This document shows positions 44,046 through 51,746 of a DNA stretch of 64,000 bases, one piece after another. Source of the DNA: Sphingomonas sp. DG1-23 (GTDB lineage Bacteria > Pseudomonadota > Alphaproteobacteria > Sphingomonadales > Sphingomonadaceae); the NCBI RefSeq assembly GCF_030730875.1, contig NZ_JAVAMA010000006.1:62001-126000 (forward strand). The letters run 5' to 3'. A program made the position numbers and the translations under genes. The first letter of the stretch is position 1. Every line of letters begins with the position of its first letter. The notes below the pieces were generated by a model. It was not told where the DNA came from. It made no database searches and worked only from the letters and a program-made list of their open reading frames with translations.

Positions 44046-44225
44046 TGCCAGAGGCGGTGCTCAGCGGCGGCGCTTCGGCGTTGGCGACCAGATGCGACAT
44101 TTCGGCGCGCAGGCGCGGCAGGAGCGTGGTGTCGCTGGCCGCGGTATCGAGGACGAAACGCCCCGGGGGCGGATCGCCGATGCTGACCTACACGACCGGA
44201 TGGCCGCTCGGCAGCACTTCTTAGA
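44046..44225 (-). pseudogene. Possible retropepsin-like aspartyl protease fragment
   Basis: On the minus strand this reads SGHPVV, a TAG stop, VSIGDPPPGRFVLDTAASDTT, then LLPRLRAEMSHLV. RFVLDTAAS resembles the catalytic FxLDTGAS of retropepsin-like aspartic proteases (Ala in place of Gly). The in-frame stop upstream and the loss of similarity downstream point to a decayed fragment. It could be a chance resemblance. Confidence 0.3.
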
Positions 44226-44297
44226 GGCTTCGCGCCGGGCGGCGTAGCGAGAAGGATCAGGGGCAGGGAGGTGAGAAGGAGATGATGAAGGCCTCAT

Positions 44298-44786
44298 TTA
44301 GCGGAGGAAAAGGGGGGAAGCGCCGGCTGGGCGCGGCCACCAGATCGCGTTGACGATCAGCCAGCGTGTGCCAAAGCGCCCGAGGTGAAAGAAGTCGACG
44401 AACCACGGCGCCTCGACCCGAGCCACGGCAACGTTGCCGGCGATGTCGAGCACCCGGACCGAGCGGACCCATTGCGCGCGCGGCGTCTTGAGCGCACCGT
44501 CGGAGGTGAGCGCGATCAACTCGTCGGCGGACATTCGGCGCAGCGGGAAGGTCTCCCGCGCGCTCGGTCCGTCCCCGGCGACCGCGCGTTTGGCGAGATC
44601 GGGATGAAGCGAGCTGGCGACCCGCTTCGCATCCCCTTCGAGCTGACCATCGACATAATCCAGCGCGACCTGCTCGATCGCCGCCACCATCGCGCGATCG
44701 GGTTCGGCGGGAGCGGAGACGACTGCCAGGGCGCAGCACAGCAGAAGGCCGACATTGCCCCTAGCCCAGCCGGAAGACGGCTTCAT
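44298..44786 (-). CDS. Secreted NTF2-like (putative lumazine-binding / DUF4440-type) protein
   Basis: 162 aa; GGAAGGCG precedes the ATG at 44786. A hydrophobic N-terminal signal (VGLLLCCALAVVSAPA) is followed by an NTF2-like alpha+beta pattern: AIEQVALDYVDGQLEGDAKR, then SSLHPDLAKR, LIALTSDG, VRVLDIAGNVAVARVEAPW and FFHLGRFGTRWLIVNAIWW. This is the layout of PF12893-type small proteins, often of unknown ligand. The ATG lies inside the tail of another minus-strand frame, suggesting it once belonged to an operon. Confidence 0.7.
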   Translation of the reverse strand: MKPSSGWARGNVGLLLCCALAVVSAPAEPDRAMVAAIEQVALDYVDGQLEGDAKRVASSLHPDLAKRAVAGDGPSARETFPLRRMSADELIALTSDGALKTPRAQWVRSVRVLDIAGNVAVARVEAPWFVDFFHLGRFGTRWLIVNAIWWPRPAGASPLFLR

Positions 44787-44961
44787 GCTCGCCTTCCGTC
44801 ACCATGATGCGCGCCGGCGAAGCATCCTCGCGCTTGTCGAACACGAACTTGACCGGCAGCGTGTCGCCCGGCCGCGTGGTTGGCGGAGGCGATCCGAACA
44901 GCTCGGGCGGGCCGGGGCCGGGCACGGACCGCCTGGCCGCTCTCGACGCCGATGCCTTCAT
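44761..44961 (-). pseudogene. Possible C-terminal remnant of a larger protein
   Basis: The frame ends at a TAG overlapping the NTF2-like gene start region, as a real operon neighbour would. Its last ~40 residues (TRPGDTLPVKFVFDKREDAS, then VTEGEHEAVFRLG) look like the final beta-strands of a DUF3471-like domain, but the frame is closed by a stop near 44985, so no full gene exists. Weak evidence. Confidence 0.25.
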
Positions 44962-45000
44962 TGTCTTCGAGGCGAACGTCTACGCCCTGCGCCTGGACGA

Positions 45001-45306
45001 GCGCGCCTGACGAAGCATGGCAAGGTTGATCCGGGCAAGATCGCCGTGGTGCTACCGACTACCTTCCCGAAACTCTATGAAGGGCTGAAGGGATCGCCGT
45101 CGGCAATCGGCAGGGATTTGCGCCGGTTCTCCGCTGCAGACGGACGGGCAAATATCATCGCGCACGAGGGACAGCACGGGATCGATATGCGGGCTGCAGG
45201 AGGATATATTCTGGACCCGGAGCCGTCGGCCTATGCGACTGGCCGGCTCGTCAACAAGGGCCTCGGCAGCGTTTCGATTCACGATATTCCGGTCAAGAAC
45301 AAATGA
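45001..45306 (+). pseudogene. Truncated putative metallopeptidase-like domain (HEGQH)
   Basis: The plus-strand frame is open from 44755, but only the part from ~45001 looks like protein: LTKHGKVDPGKIAVVLPTTF, FSAADGRANIIAHEGQHGID, then SAYATGRLVNKG. HEGQH is an HExxH zinc-binding pattern on a predicted helix. No usable start with a ribosome site precedes it, so it looks like the 3' end of a longer gene whose 5' part is lost. The stop overlaps the next ATG (ATGA), the coupling expected for a toxin-like C-terminal domain followed by a partner gene; this role is speculative. Confidence 0.5.
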
Positions 45307-45698
45307 GCGGCTTGCGCTCCGTTGATCGACCGCACCGGGCCGGCATGTTCGTCGTCGGACTGTCGATATTGCTCGCTGGCTGCGAATCTCCTCCGAAGCA
45401 GTGTCAGGCGGTGCCGGACGGCTGGCTGGACGGAAAGTCGAAAATTCCGGAACTCGCGCCGATCAATCGCCTGCATCTTGCGAGAGACGGGAGTATGCGC
45501 TGGAACGGTATGGCCGTTACCAGCGCTGCTGTGCGCGGCATTCTTCTGACAACGGCCCGCGATCAACCGCGGCCCTTCCTTCTGCTCGATTATGATTCCG
45601 GCCTGAGCTGCGATCAGATCTACCGGTTCAGGGAGTTTGTCGATCAGGCCTATCAATGCCGTGCCGGGAACTGCGGCGAAGGCGAGTTGAAGCACTAG
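45303..45698 (+). CDS. Small putative lipoprotein, partner of the HEGQH domain
   Basis: 131 aa. The ATG overlaps the HEGQH stop as ATGA. The N-terminus has a hydrophobic stretch and lipobox LLAGC (~24-28). The mature part (RDGSMRWNGMAVTSAAVRGI, then RPFLLLDYDSGLS) recalls the periplasmic fold of ExbD/TolR-like proteins: a dG-xxxNG turn, a helix and a returning strand. A free-standing lipoprotein of this form could be an immunity or inhibitor protein. Function not known. Confidence 0.55.
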   Translation: MSGLRSVDRPHRAGMFVVGLSILLAGCESPPKQCQAVPDGWLDGKSKIPELAPINRLHLARDGSMRWNGMAVTSAAVRGILLTTARDQPRPFLLLDYDSGLSCDQIYRFREFVDQAYQCRAGNCGEGELKH

Positions 45699-45998
45699 GC
45701 GGCTCGACCAGATGGCAACTTTCTTTCTCGACGTGCCAGGGTGGTCGCATCGATGGCATTCTTCCGAGAAATTCCGTCCTCTCGCCGGTGGGAATCAATG
45801 CAGGATTGTTCTTGCTCCGAGCTGCCTTCCCATGTCGGAAATCCGCTGACCGGGCGCTCAAGGCGTACGCCGAAGGAAGACCGGCCTGCTGCTTAAGCTT
45901 TACCGCCGGCCAAGAATGGGATTTTGTACTCGGATTCGTGGTTGGTTGAGAAGGCGCCCGCCTCTAGACAAACGAGACACGCTTGCGGGGGGCGATTC
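45699..45998 (+). other. Gap before the three-gene envelope cluster
   Basis: 300 bp with no supported gene; a 97-codon plus-strand frame here has no ribosome site and no coding character. The promoter of the following cluster should lie in its right half. Confidence 0.3.
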
Positions 45999-46829
45999 GT
46001 GTATCATCAAATCTCAAATTTCGGGGGCCTTGCGCGCGCTTGCGTAGCATCGCTGGTGGCGATGACGCTGCCCGCGGCGGCATTGGCACAGCGCGCTCCG
46101 CCGCCACTGAGGCCGAAGTTCAACTCCGCCGCACAACCGCGACCGGCGCGGCCGCCCGCTACCTCCGCCCGGACGCCGGTAACGCAGCGGTCGCCGGCCT
46201 CGCCCCGGCCGGCCTTCAATCGGGTAGCGAGCGCGGGCGCTGCGATGCACGCGCTGAGCGGCAGGTTCCGGCCCGCGGCGGCGCGTAATCCCAATTACCA
46301 GCTGCTCCAGCGTTCCCAGCAGCAAAGCGCCATGTCCTTCGTGGCGCGGCAGTCGCGCCAAGGGCGCGGTTCGATCATGATCGGCGCCGGTGGCGTCTAC
46401 CGCCAAGTGGCAGGAAGGGCGGGCGCAGGTTATTATTTTTCCGCGCGTGGGGACTTCGCTCGCGCGGGGCGAAATGTCCGTCGCGATGGCTTCGGCAGAC
46501 CCACCGCCGCGCGATCGCTGCCCGCGGGATGGCGATCCAACCAGAAGTATATCGTCCGCGCCCTCCTGCGCGGCAGTGCAGTCGGTATCGGCACGCCGGT
46601 GCAACACCGGGCGCCGCGCGGTGGGTTCAACGCCGAGATGAAGCTCCTCCGAAGGCTCCACGCCCGCGGCCTGGTCAACTTCCACACGCAACGCGTGCCG
46701 ATCTCGGGCGGAAAGAGCCGGCTGATGCTGGTGGGATTCACGCCGACCGGGAAGATGCTGAGCCTGCGACCGAAGGGCAACACCACCGGGGCTCCCGCAC
46801 CGGCACCCGCACCGGGGAAGGTGCGATGA
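45999..46829 (+). CDS. Secreted Pro/Arg-rich protein of unknown function (first gene of envelope cluster)
   Basis: 276 aa with a GTG start preceded by GCGGGGGG. Sec signal ends ALAQ (~residue 31). Residues ~32-80 are a basic Pro/Ala/Arg linker (RAPPPLRPK, RPARPPATSART). The rest is Arg/Gly-rich with a more globular C-terminal half (KYIVRALLRGSAVG, GGFNAEMKLLRRLHARGLVN, SRLMLVGFTPTG) that I cannot assign. Its stop overlaps the next ATG (ATGA), so it is translated together with the periplasmic protein that follows. Confidence 0.65.
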   Translation: MYHQISNFGGLARACVASLVAMTLPAAALAQRAPPPLRPKFNSAAQPRPARPPATSARTPVTQRSPASPRPAFNRVASAGAAMHALSGRFRPAAARNPNYQLLQRSQQQSAMSFVARQSRQGRGSIMIGAGGVYRQVAGRAGAGYYFSARGDFARAGRNVRRDGFGRPTAARSLPAGWRSNQKYIVRALLRGSAVGIGTPVQHRAPRGGFNAEMKLLRRLHARGLVNFHTQRVPISGGKSRLMLVGFTPTGKMLSLRPKGNTTGAPAPAPAPGKVR

Positions 46830-48217
46830 GATATGGTGGGAGGATTGCCGTGGCGGTGCTGCTGGCCGTGGCGGCGCCGGCATCACTCGGCGCGCAGCAA
46901 TCGGCCGTCGAAACCGAGGAAGCGTATGAGCCGACGGAGGCCGAGCTCGACTCGCTGATCGACGAAACGATCGCCGAAGAGTCGGCGACGAGCCAGGCGA
47001 ACGAAGACCCCACAGAGCCCCAAGTCGAAGACGGATCTGTCGCCACGGAATCGGGGGAGCCGTCCGCCGTGCTGGACGAAGTGCTGGAGGAGCCGGAAAC
47101 CGCGCTCTCGCGACCCGGGGGAGGCGCGCGAGTGCAGGTCGCCGTCTTCGCGCCGATACCGGTGTCCGCAACGCTCGTCGCCCAGGCGCAGGACGGCGAT
47201 ACGCTCGTCGATCTTGCCGCTGCGGACACGCGCTGCGACGGCTTTGGCGCGGATCCTCTCGATCCCGATCGACTCATGACGGAAAATGGGCGGATCGATG
47301 GCGTCGCGGACGAGCAACTCGAGCTGCGCGACATCATGAAGGAATGCGGGCCGGCGGTCACTGTCGCGACGGTGCGCGACGAGCGGGCGAGGCGCCACGG
47401 CTATATCCGGGCCCGCGCGCTGGCGGTGATGCGCCGCTACGACGAAGCGGCGGTGCAATTCGAGATATTGTGCGGTGCCGGCTACGGGATGGCTTGCTAC
47501 CAGCTTGCGCTGATCAGGTCGGTCCCGCGCAACGGCGCACCCGCCGATCTGGGCAAGGCCCGACATTATGCCAGGCTCGCGTCCGAGCTGTGGGTGCCGG
47601 TCGCCGGGGCCCTGCTCGAGCGGCTCGAAGGCGAAGACTGGATCAGCCGGACCGATCTGCCCGAATTTCACCGGGCAATCCTGCGCGAAGACCTCGCCTC
47701 GATTCCGCATACGGTTTCTACACAGCGCATCGTGCTGACCCTGTTCACCCGGATCGAGCAGAAAGGAATGATGTGGCGCGATCCGCCGTTCACGATCACA
47801 GACCAGCAGAATGCGCTGAAGCTCAAGGTACCGATCCTGTCCGAACGCGCACGGGCGGCCTGGAGCAGCCTGCCGCCCGTGTTCCAGAATGCGCCGCGCG
47901 GCAGCGGGCTGGAGGCTTTTGTCGAGAATATGCTGCGCATGGGCGCGGACGTCTTCACGTTCGGCCGGCGCGTCGGAGCGATCGAAGTCGCGGTAGCGGC
48001 GGGCGACGCCAAGACGATGACTGCGGACTTCGACGCGCGTCCGAACTCCGGCGACCGCCAGCGTTACACGCGTAGCCTGGGACGATTGATGGCATTGTGG
48101 GCGCAACGCGATCCGGAGCCCGATACCCTCGGCATCTGCACGTTGTTCCGCGCCGGCCTGCAGCAGGGATGTCTGCCGCTCGAAGACTATAGCGCCGACG
48201 CGCCTTCCATCGGCTGA
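46826..48217 (+). CDS. Exported acidic, Sel1/TPR-like protein of unknown function (second gene of envelope cluster)
   Basis: 463 aa from the ATG at 46826, overlapping the previous stop. Sec signal ends SLGAQ. Residues ~25-85 are strongly acidic and probably disordered (PTEAELDSLIDETIAEES, DPTEPQVEDGS). Residues ~185-280 have helical-repeat character close to Sel1/TPR units (RRYDEAAVQFEILCGAGYGM, LGKARHYARLASEL). At least seven cysteines occur, some spaced as in periplasmic disulfide proteins. The acidic linker may pair with the basic linker of the protein encoded upstream (inference). No known family recognised. Confidence 0.7.
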   Translation: MRYGGRIAVAVLLAVAAPASLGAQQSAVETEEAYEPTEAELDSLIDETIAEESATSQANEDPTEPQVEDGSVATESGEPSAVLDEVLEEPETALSRPGGGARVQVAVFAPIPVSATLVAQAQDGDTLVDLAAADTRCDGFGADPLDPDRLMTENGRIDGVADEQLELRDIMKECGPAVTVATVRDERARRHGYIRARALAVMRRYDEAAVQFEILCGAGYGMACYQLALIRSVPRNGAPADLGKARHYARLASELWVPVAGALLERLEGEDWISRTDLPEFHRAILREDLASIPHTVSTQRIVLTLFTRIEQKGMMWRDPPFTITDQQNALKLKVPILSERARAAWSSLPPVFQNAPRGSGLEAFVENMLRMGADVFTFGRRVGAIEVAVAAGDAKTMTADFDARPNSGDRQRYTRSLGRLMALWAQRDPEPDTLGICTLFRAGLQQGCLPLEDYSADAPSIG

Positions 48218-48224
48218 ATCAGGG

Positions 48225-51200
48225 GTGCACGCGACAAGCTCGGGCTGGGCCCGATTGCTCCTGGCTAGTGAAAGGGACGTGCCGCGCACGCGGCGAAGTC
48301 GGATCGTCACCTTGGCGATGATCGTCATAACGGCCAGCTACCTGTTCGTAGAGCTGGCATTCAACTTCACCCTGATCCGGACACTCGGGTCGATCGATTT
48401 CGAGAAGGATCGCATCACTCTCGCCTCGATAAGCGGCATGACGGAAATGGGCCGGCGGCTCACTGCGACGATGGTCGCACTGTTTGTGCTTGGGTTCTTC
48501 GCCAACAATTACGTGAAGGATCAGCCGCCTTGGCCGCTGCTGCTGCTCCGCAAGCTGTTTTCCCCCGGGCGTGCGTCGCCGCGTTGGGAATGGCGGGCTG
48601 GAAGCTTTCTGTTCGCGGCGACCGCGCTGGCTGGAATCTGGTTCGCGACCCATAGGCTTGAAGACGAGATATTCGAGTTCCAGGCATGGATGGCGCCGCC
48701 GCAAGAGCGCCAGAACGTCCACATCGCGCTCAACGCCACCAAGGTCGCCCTGGCGGCAGCGAAGATCGCGGCATCCAGCCCCAACGGTGTGGTGGAACCT
48801 GTATCGCTGGACGTGCGCGACCCGTGCCTGGCGGTGCCGCGCGCTCGCGAGGGCAGCGTCAGGCTGGACGCCGCATTCCTCGCGCAACCGGGCGCGCGGC
48901 CGCTGATCGCCTCGCTTCCGCATTTGCTTTCGACGCGCTGGCAGGACGCGAACATCACGATCGCGGAGCAGCGTTGCGAGATCGCCGCCCGTTGGCGCAC
49001 CATGCTGCCCAGCCCGCAGAAGAGCTATTCCGAGGCGCGTATCCCTCAGCTTATGCACAGTCTCGAGCGAGCATATGATCCCAATGGCAAGTTCGCCACG
49101 CCTCCCCCCGGGATCGTCGAAGAGCCGGACCTGCGCACCTGGCTGGCGATCTCCAACATTCCGGTAGGCCGCGCCGGCCTGTCACAGGCACTCGTGGATG
49201 GCTGCATGGCGGGCCGGGCCCGTCTCGATTATCCTGGGCTGATCTGCCTGTGGAAGGGACTGCATGCCGAAGCTCGACGTTTCGGCACGGAGGCCGGGTT
49301 CCGATATCGCTCGATGTATCTCGAGCGCCGTGCCGGAACCATTGCCGAGTATCAGAGCCAGATCGACGCGCTGGAGGCCGGCGGCGCGGAACTGGCCGAC
49401 AATTTCGGCAAAATGGAAGAAGCCGACCGGGCGCGCATCCTGCCGACGGTCAGGGGGGAGGCCGAACGCAACAGCTGCCTCGTCGAACTCGATATCGTCG
49501 AGCAGAGCGTGCCGGAGTCGCTCGACGGCATCAACAGCTGCGAACAGCTGGGAAGCAAGATCAAATCGCTGGCCGACAAAGCCGTGCGGGACCGCTATTG
49601 CGCGCTCAACGATGGCTATTGCGGCGTGTCGGAGTGGTGGTACGGCGTCAAGACCAGCGGCGCTTCCGAGTTCGAGAGTCGCGCCAAGCGTGCCTGTTCT
49701 GCACAGCCCCCTAACGAGATCGTCGAGAAATGTCGTTCGGCGGTCCGCGATGGTGTGGCCGAGCGGGCCCGGGAAGCGCGCGGGCAACTCGAGGCAATCC
49801 CGCTCGATCCGCGAGAGGGAATTTATGCGGCACTGAAAGCGCGTCTGGATGAACTCGCGCTCGGCGAGCCCGCGCAATGGCCGTTCGACATCCAGGAGCG
49901 GCTGCGCGCCGCGTCCAATCGGATGATGGCAGGGGCGCTCGCGCCTGATCGCAGGGCGGCGGAACGCGTCGCGCTCACCGCGCTCGATGCGCTTCCGGCA
50001 TGCGAATCCGCCCGGTATTGGATCGACGGCCACGTCGCCGAACGGCTCACCGATTTCAACGAGCAGCGGCAAGTCAGCCGGAAGCTCGCGGAGCTGCCAT
50101 GGTGCGATACTTTCAGATCGGTAATCGCGGCTGCCGGACGACGGGCTTTCGAGCATGCAGAAGCGCTTCCGAAGCTCCGCGCGGAGGTGCGCCAGGCCCT
50201 CGCCATGGCCCTGTGGGAGAATGGAGCGGCGGACCGAAGCCGGGCCAATATGCTCGCGGAGTTATGGATCGGCCAGGACTGGATGCCGCAAACCGAGCAG
50301 GCATTCGCCCGGACGATCGAGCACGGCATCATCGCCAATCTGATAAGGCCGTTGGCGATCGACAGGATTTCGGCTGCGGGCAAGATCGATTTGAACGAGG
50401 CGGAGCGTTTCCTCGATCGGCCTCCCGAGAGCTTTGCGGCGCTGCTCGGGCACCCGGTATTCGACCGGCGCGCTCGTGAGGAGCTGAATGTGATGCTGGG
50501 CGGCTTTTTCGCGTATGCCGGCCTGTCGGAGGATCAGATCGGGCGGGTGCGACTGACCCGACCGTTACGGACGGACCTTCGGGAGAACTGGGAGCAGGAA
50601 ATCTACCGCCCGCTGATCGACCGCATCGAGAAGACCGTTCTCCAGAGCCGCCTGATCGGCGATACGGCCGATTACGACCGGGTGCACAGCGAGGGCGCGG
50701 GTTTCCTGCAGCATCTATCGGCACGAAAAGAGATCGAGGGCGGCCGCTGCTTCGAGGCGGGGGAAAAGGCATATTACGCAGCCTTGCTTCCAACCCTCGG
50801 TCTGGGGCTCAGCATCCTCGGACTGTTGCTGCATTCCTGCAAGCTCACATTGTTCACCCTCAAGTTGGTGCCGCTGCGCAAGCGGATCCGCTTTCCGTTG
50901 TCCCTTTGTGTGCCGACTGCGCTGGTCCTCCTGCCGGTGCTTGCGCCCCCGCCGATCATGGAGGCGCCGCTGGCGCGGGATCTCTTCCGTCCGGCCAGCC
51001 TGTCCCGTCCCTCAAGCCTTTTCCTGCCGTGGATGATCGCGGCCCAAGCGAGATTCGAGGGCCTTTCGAGCGTTCCCTACGGGATCATCGCGGGCGACGA
51101 CCATCTCTGGGATCTGGGCAGTCTCGCCGACGCAACGGAGAGCCGGGACCATCGGGCGCAGGTGGAGCAAGCGCTGGGGCAGGACCGTCGGATCGTAGAA

Positions 51201-51323
51201 TTGCGCAATCGCTGGCCGGTGCTCGCGACCGAGCAATCGAACAATAAGCAGCTGGCCGAGCTACGCCACATGCTAGACAATCAGTTCCTCTGCACCGCGC
51301 CGCGGGTAAAGGCGCAGGGCTAG
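48225..51323 (+). CDS. Large multi-pass membrane protein of unknown function (third gene of envelope cluster)
   Basis: 1032 aa with a GTG start 8 bp after the preceding stop; a GTG 18 codons later is possible. Three hydrophobic helices lie in the first ~140 residues (IVTLAMIVITASYLFVELAF, LTATMVALFVLGFFA, AGSFLFAATALAGIWFA) and two near 850-910 (LLPTLGLGLSILGLLLH, SLCVPTALVLLPVLAPP). Between them ~700 residues are soluble and helical, with paired cysteines (RDPCLAV, NSCLVE, YCALNDGYCG, KRACSA) suggesting a periplasmic location. No catalytic signature is recognised. With the two secreted proteins before it, it looks like the membrane anchor of an undescribed envelope complex. The next gene, tRNA-Trp, is convergent. 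Confidence 0.72.
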   Translation: MHATSSGWARLLLASERDVPRTRRSRIVTLAMIVITASYLFVELAFNFTLIRTLGSIDFEKDRITLASISGMTEMGRRLTATMVALFVLGFFANNYVKDQPPWPLLLLRKLFSPGRASPRWEWRAGSFLFAATALAGIWFATHRLEDEIFEFQAWMAPPQERQNVHIALNATKVALAAAKIAASSPNGVVEPVSLDVRDPCLAVPRAREGSVRLDAAFLAQPGARPLIASLPHLLSTRWQDANITIAEQRCEIAARWRTMLPSPQKSYSEARIPQLMHSLERAYDPNGKFATPPPGIVEEPDLRTWLAISNIPVGRAGLSQALVDGCMAGRARLDYPGLICLWKGLHAEARRFGTEAGFRYRSMYLERRAGTIAEYQSQIDALEAGGAELADNFGKMEEADRARILPTVRGEAERNSCLVELDIVEQSVPESLDGINSCEQLGSKIKSLADKAVRDRYCALNDGYCGVSEWWYGVKTSGASEFESRAKRACSAQPPNEIVEKCRSAVRDGVAERAREARGQLEAIPLDPREGIYAALKARLDELALGEPAQWPFDIQERLRAASNRMMAGALAPDRRAAERVALTALDALPACESARYWIDGHVAERLTDFNEQRQVSRKLAELPWCDTFRSVIAAAGRRAFEHAEALPKLRAEVRQALAMALWENGAADRSRANMLAELWIGQDWMPQTEQAFARTIEHGIIANLIRPLAIDRISAAGKIDLNEAERFLDRPPESFAALLGHPVFDRRAREELNVMLGGFFAYAGLSEDQIGRVRLTRPLRTDLRENWEQEIYRPLIDRIEKTVLQSRLIGDTADYDRVHSEGAGFLQHLSARKEIEGGRCFEAGEKAYYAALLPTLGLGLSILGLLLHSCKLTLFTLKLVPLRKRIRFPLSLCVPTALVLLPVLAPPPIMEAPLARDLFRPASLSRPSSLFLPWMIAAQARFEGLSSVPYGIIAGDDHLWDLGSLADATESRDHRAQVEQALGQDRRIVELRNRWPVLATEQSNNKQLAELRHMLDNQFLCTAPRVKAQG

Positions 51324-51622
51324 GTCCGGGTCACAAGCGATGGTGTCGCTCGCCGCAGCCTTGTACCTACAGATCACTGATTGCTTTTCTACGTCATTCA
51401 AGCGCACTAGACTGCGCGTGAAAGCAGCCGTCCGTTCATGTGTCGCTTAGCCCGACCTGACGGCCAAAAACACCTGCTGCGGTGGTACTATCGAATTGTT
51501 CGTTTCGAGACCGAAAGCTTACCGCGAGCTACCGCAAGCCCTTTGATATACTGCTGAAAAGCCCGCCGCTAAATGCTCTCACGGGCGAAGCCGCGGAGGG
51601 CAAAAAAGCCAAAAGTGCGAAA
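51324..51622. other. Intergenic region next to tRNA-Trp, with a possible recombinase tail
   Basis: About 300 bp, less GC-rich than its surroundings. A plus-strand frame at ~51461-51622 reads RKLTASYRKPFDILLKS, reminiscent of the C-terminus of large serine recombinases found beside tRNA genes, but no rest of the gene exists and the reading frame runs on into the tRNA. It may be the relic of an element that integrated at this tRNA. Confidence 0.25.
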
Positions 51623-51699
51623 TGGCAGGGGCGCTCGGATTCGAACCGAGGGCCTTCGGTTTTGGAGACCGACGCTCTAACCAGCTGAGCTACGCCCCT
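51623..51699 (-). tRNA. tRNA-Trp (anticodon CCA)
   Basis: The minus strand folds as a cloverleaf: acceptor AGGGGCG pairs with CGCCCCT, D-arm GCTCAGCTGGTTAGAGC, anticodon loop CTCCAAA on a TCGGT/ACCGA stem giving anticodon CCA, and T-arm CTCGG-TTCGAAT-CCGAG. The discriminator is G and the 3' CCA is encoded (51623-51625). Confidence 0.95.
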
Positions 51700-51711
51700 G
51701 TGCGGTTCGCG

Positions 51712-51740
51712 CCTTTAACCCCGGCGCGCGGGTACGGCAA
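51712..51740 (-). promoter_or_regulatory. Possible promoter of tRNA-Trp
   Basis: On the minus strand TTGCCG (51735-51740) and an AT-rich GTTAAAG (51713-51719) with ~16-17 bases between hexamers, followed by a GC-rich discriminator before the tRNA. The -10 match is poor. Confidence 0.3.
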
Positions 51741-51746
51741 GAGGTC

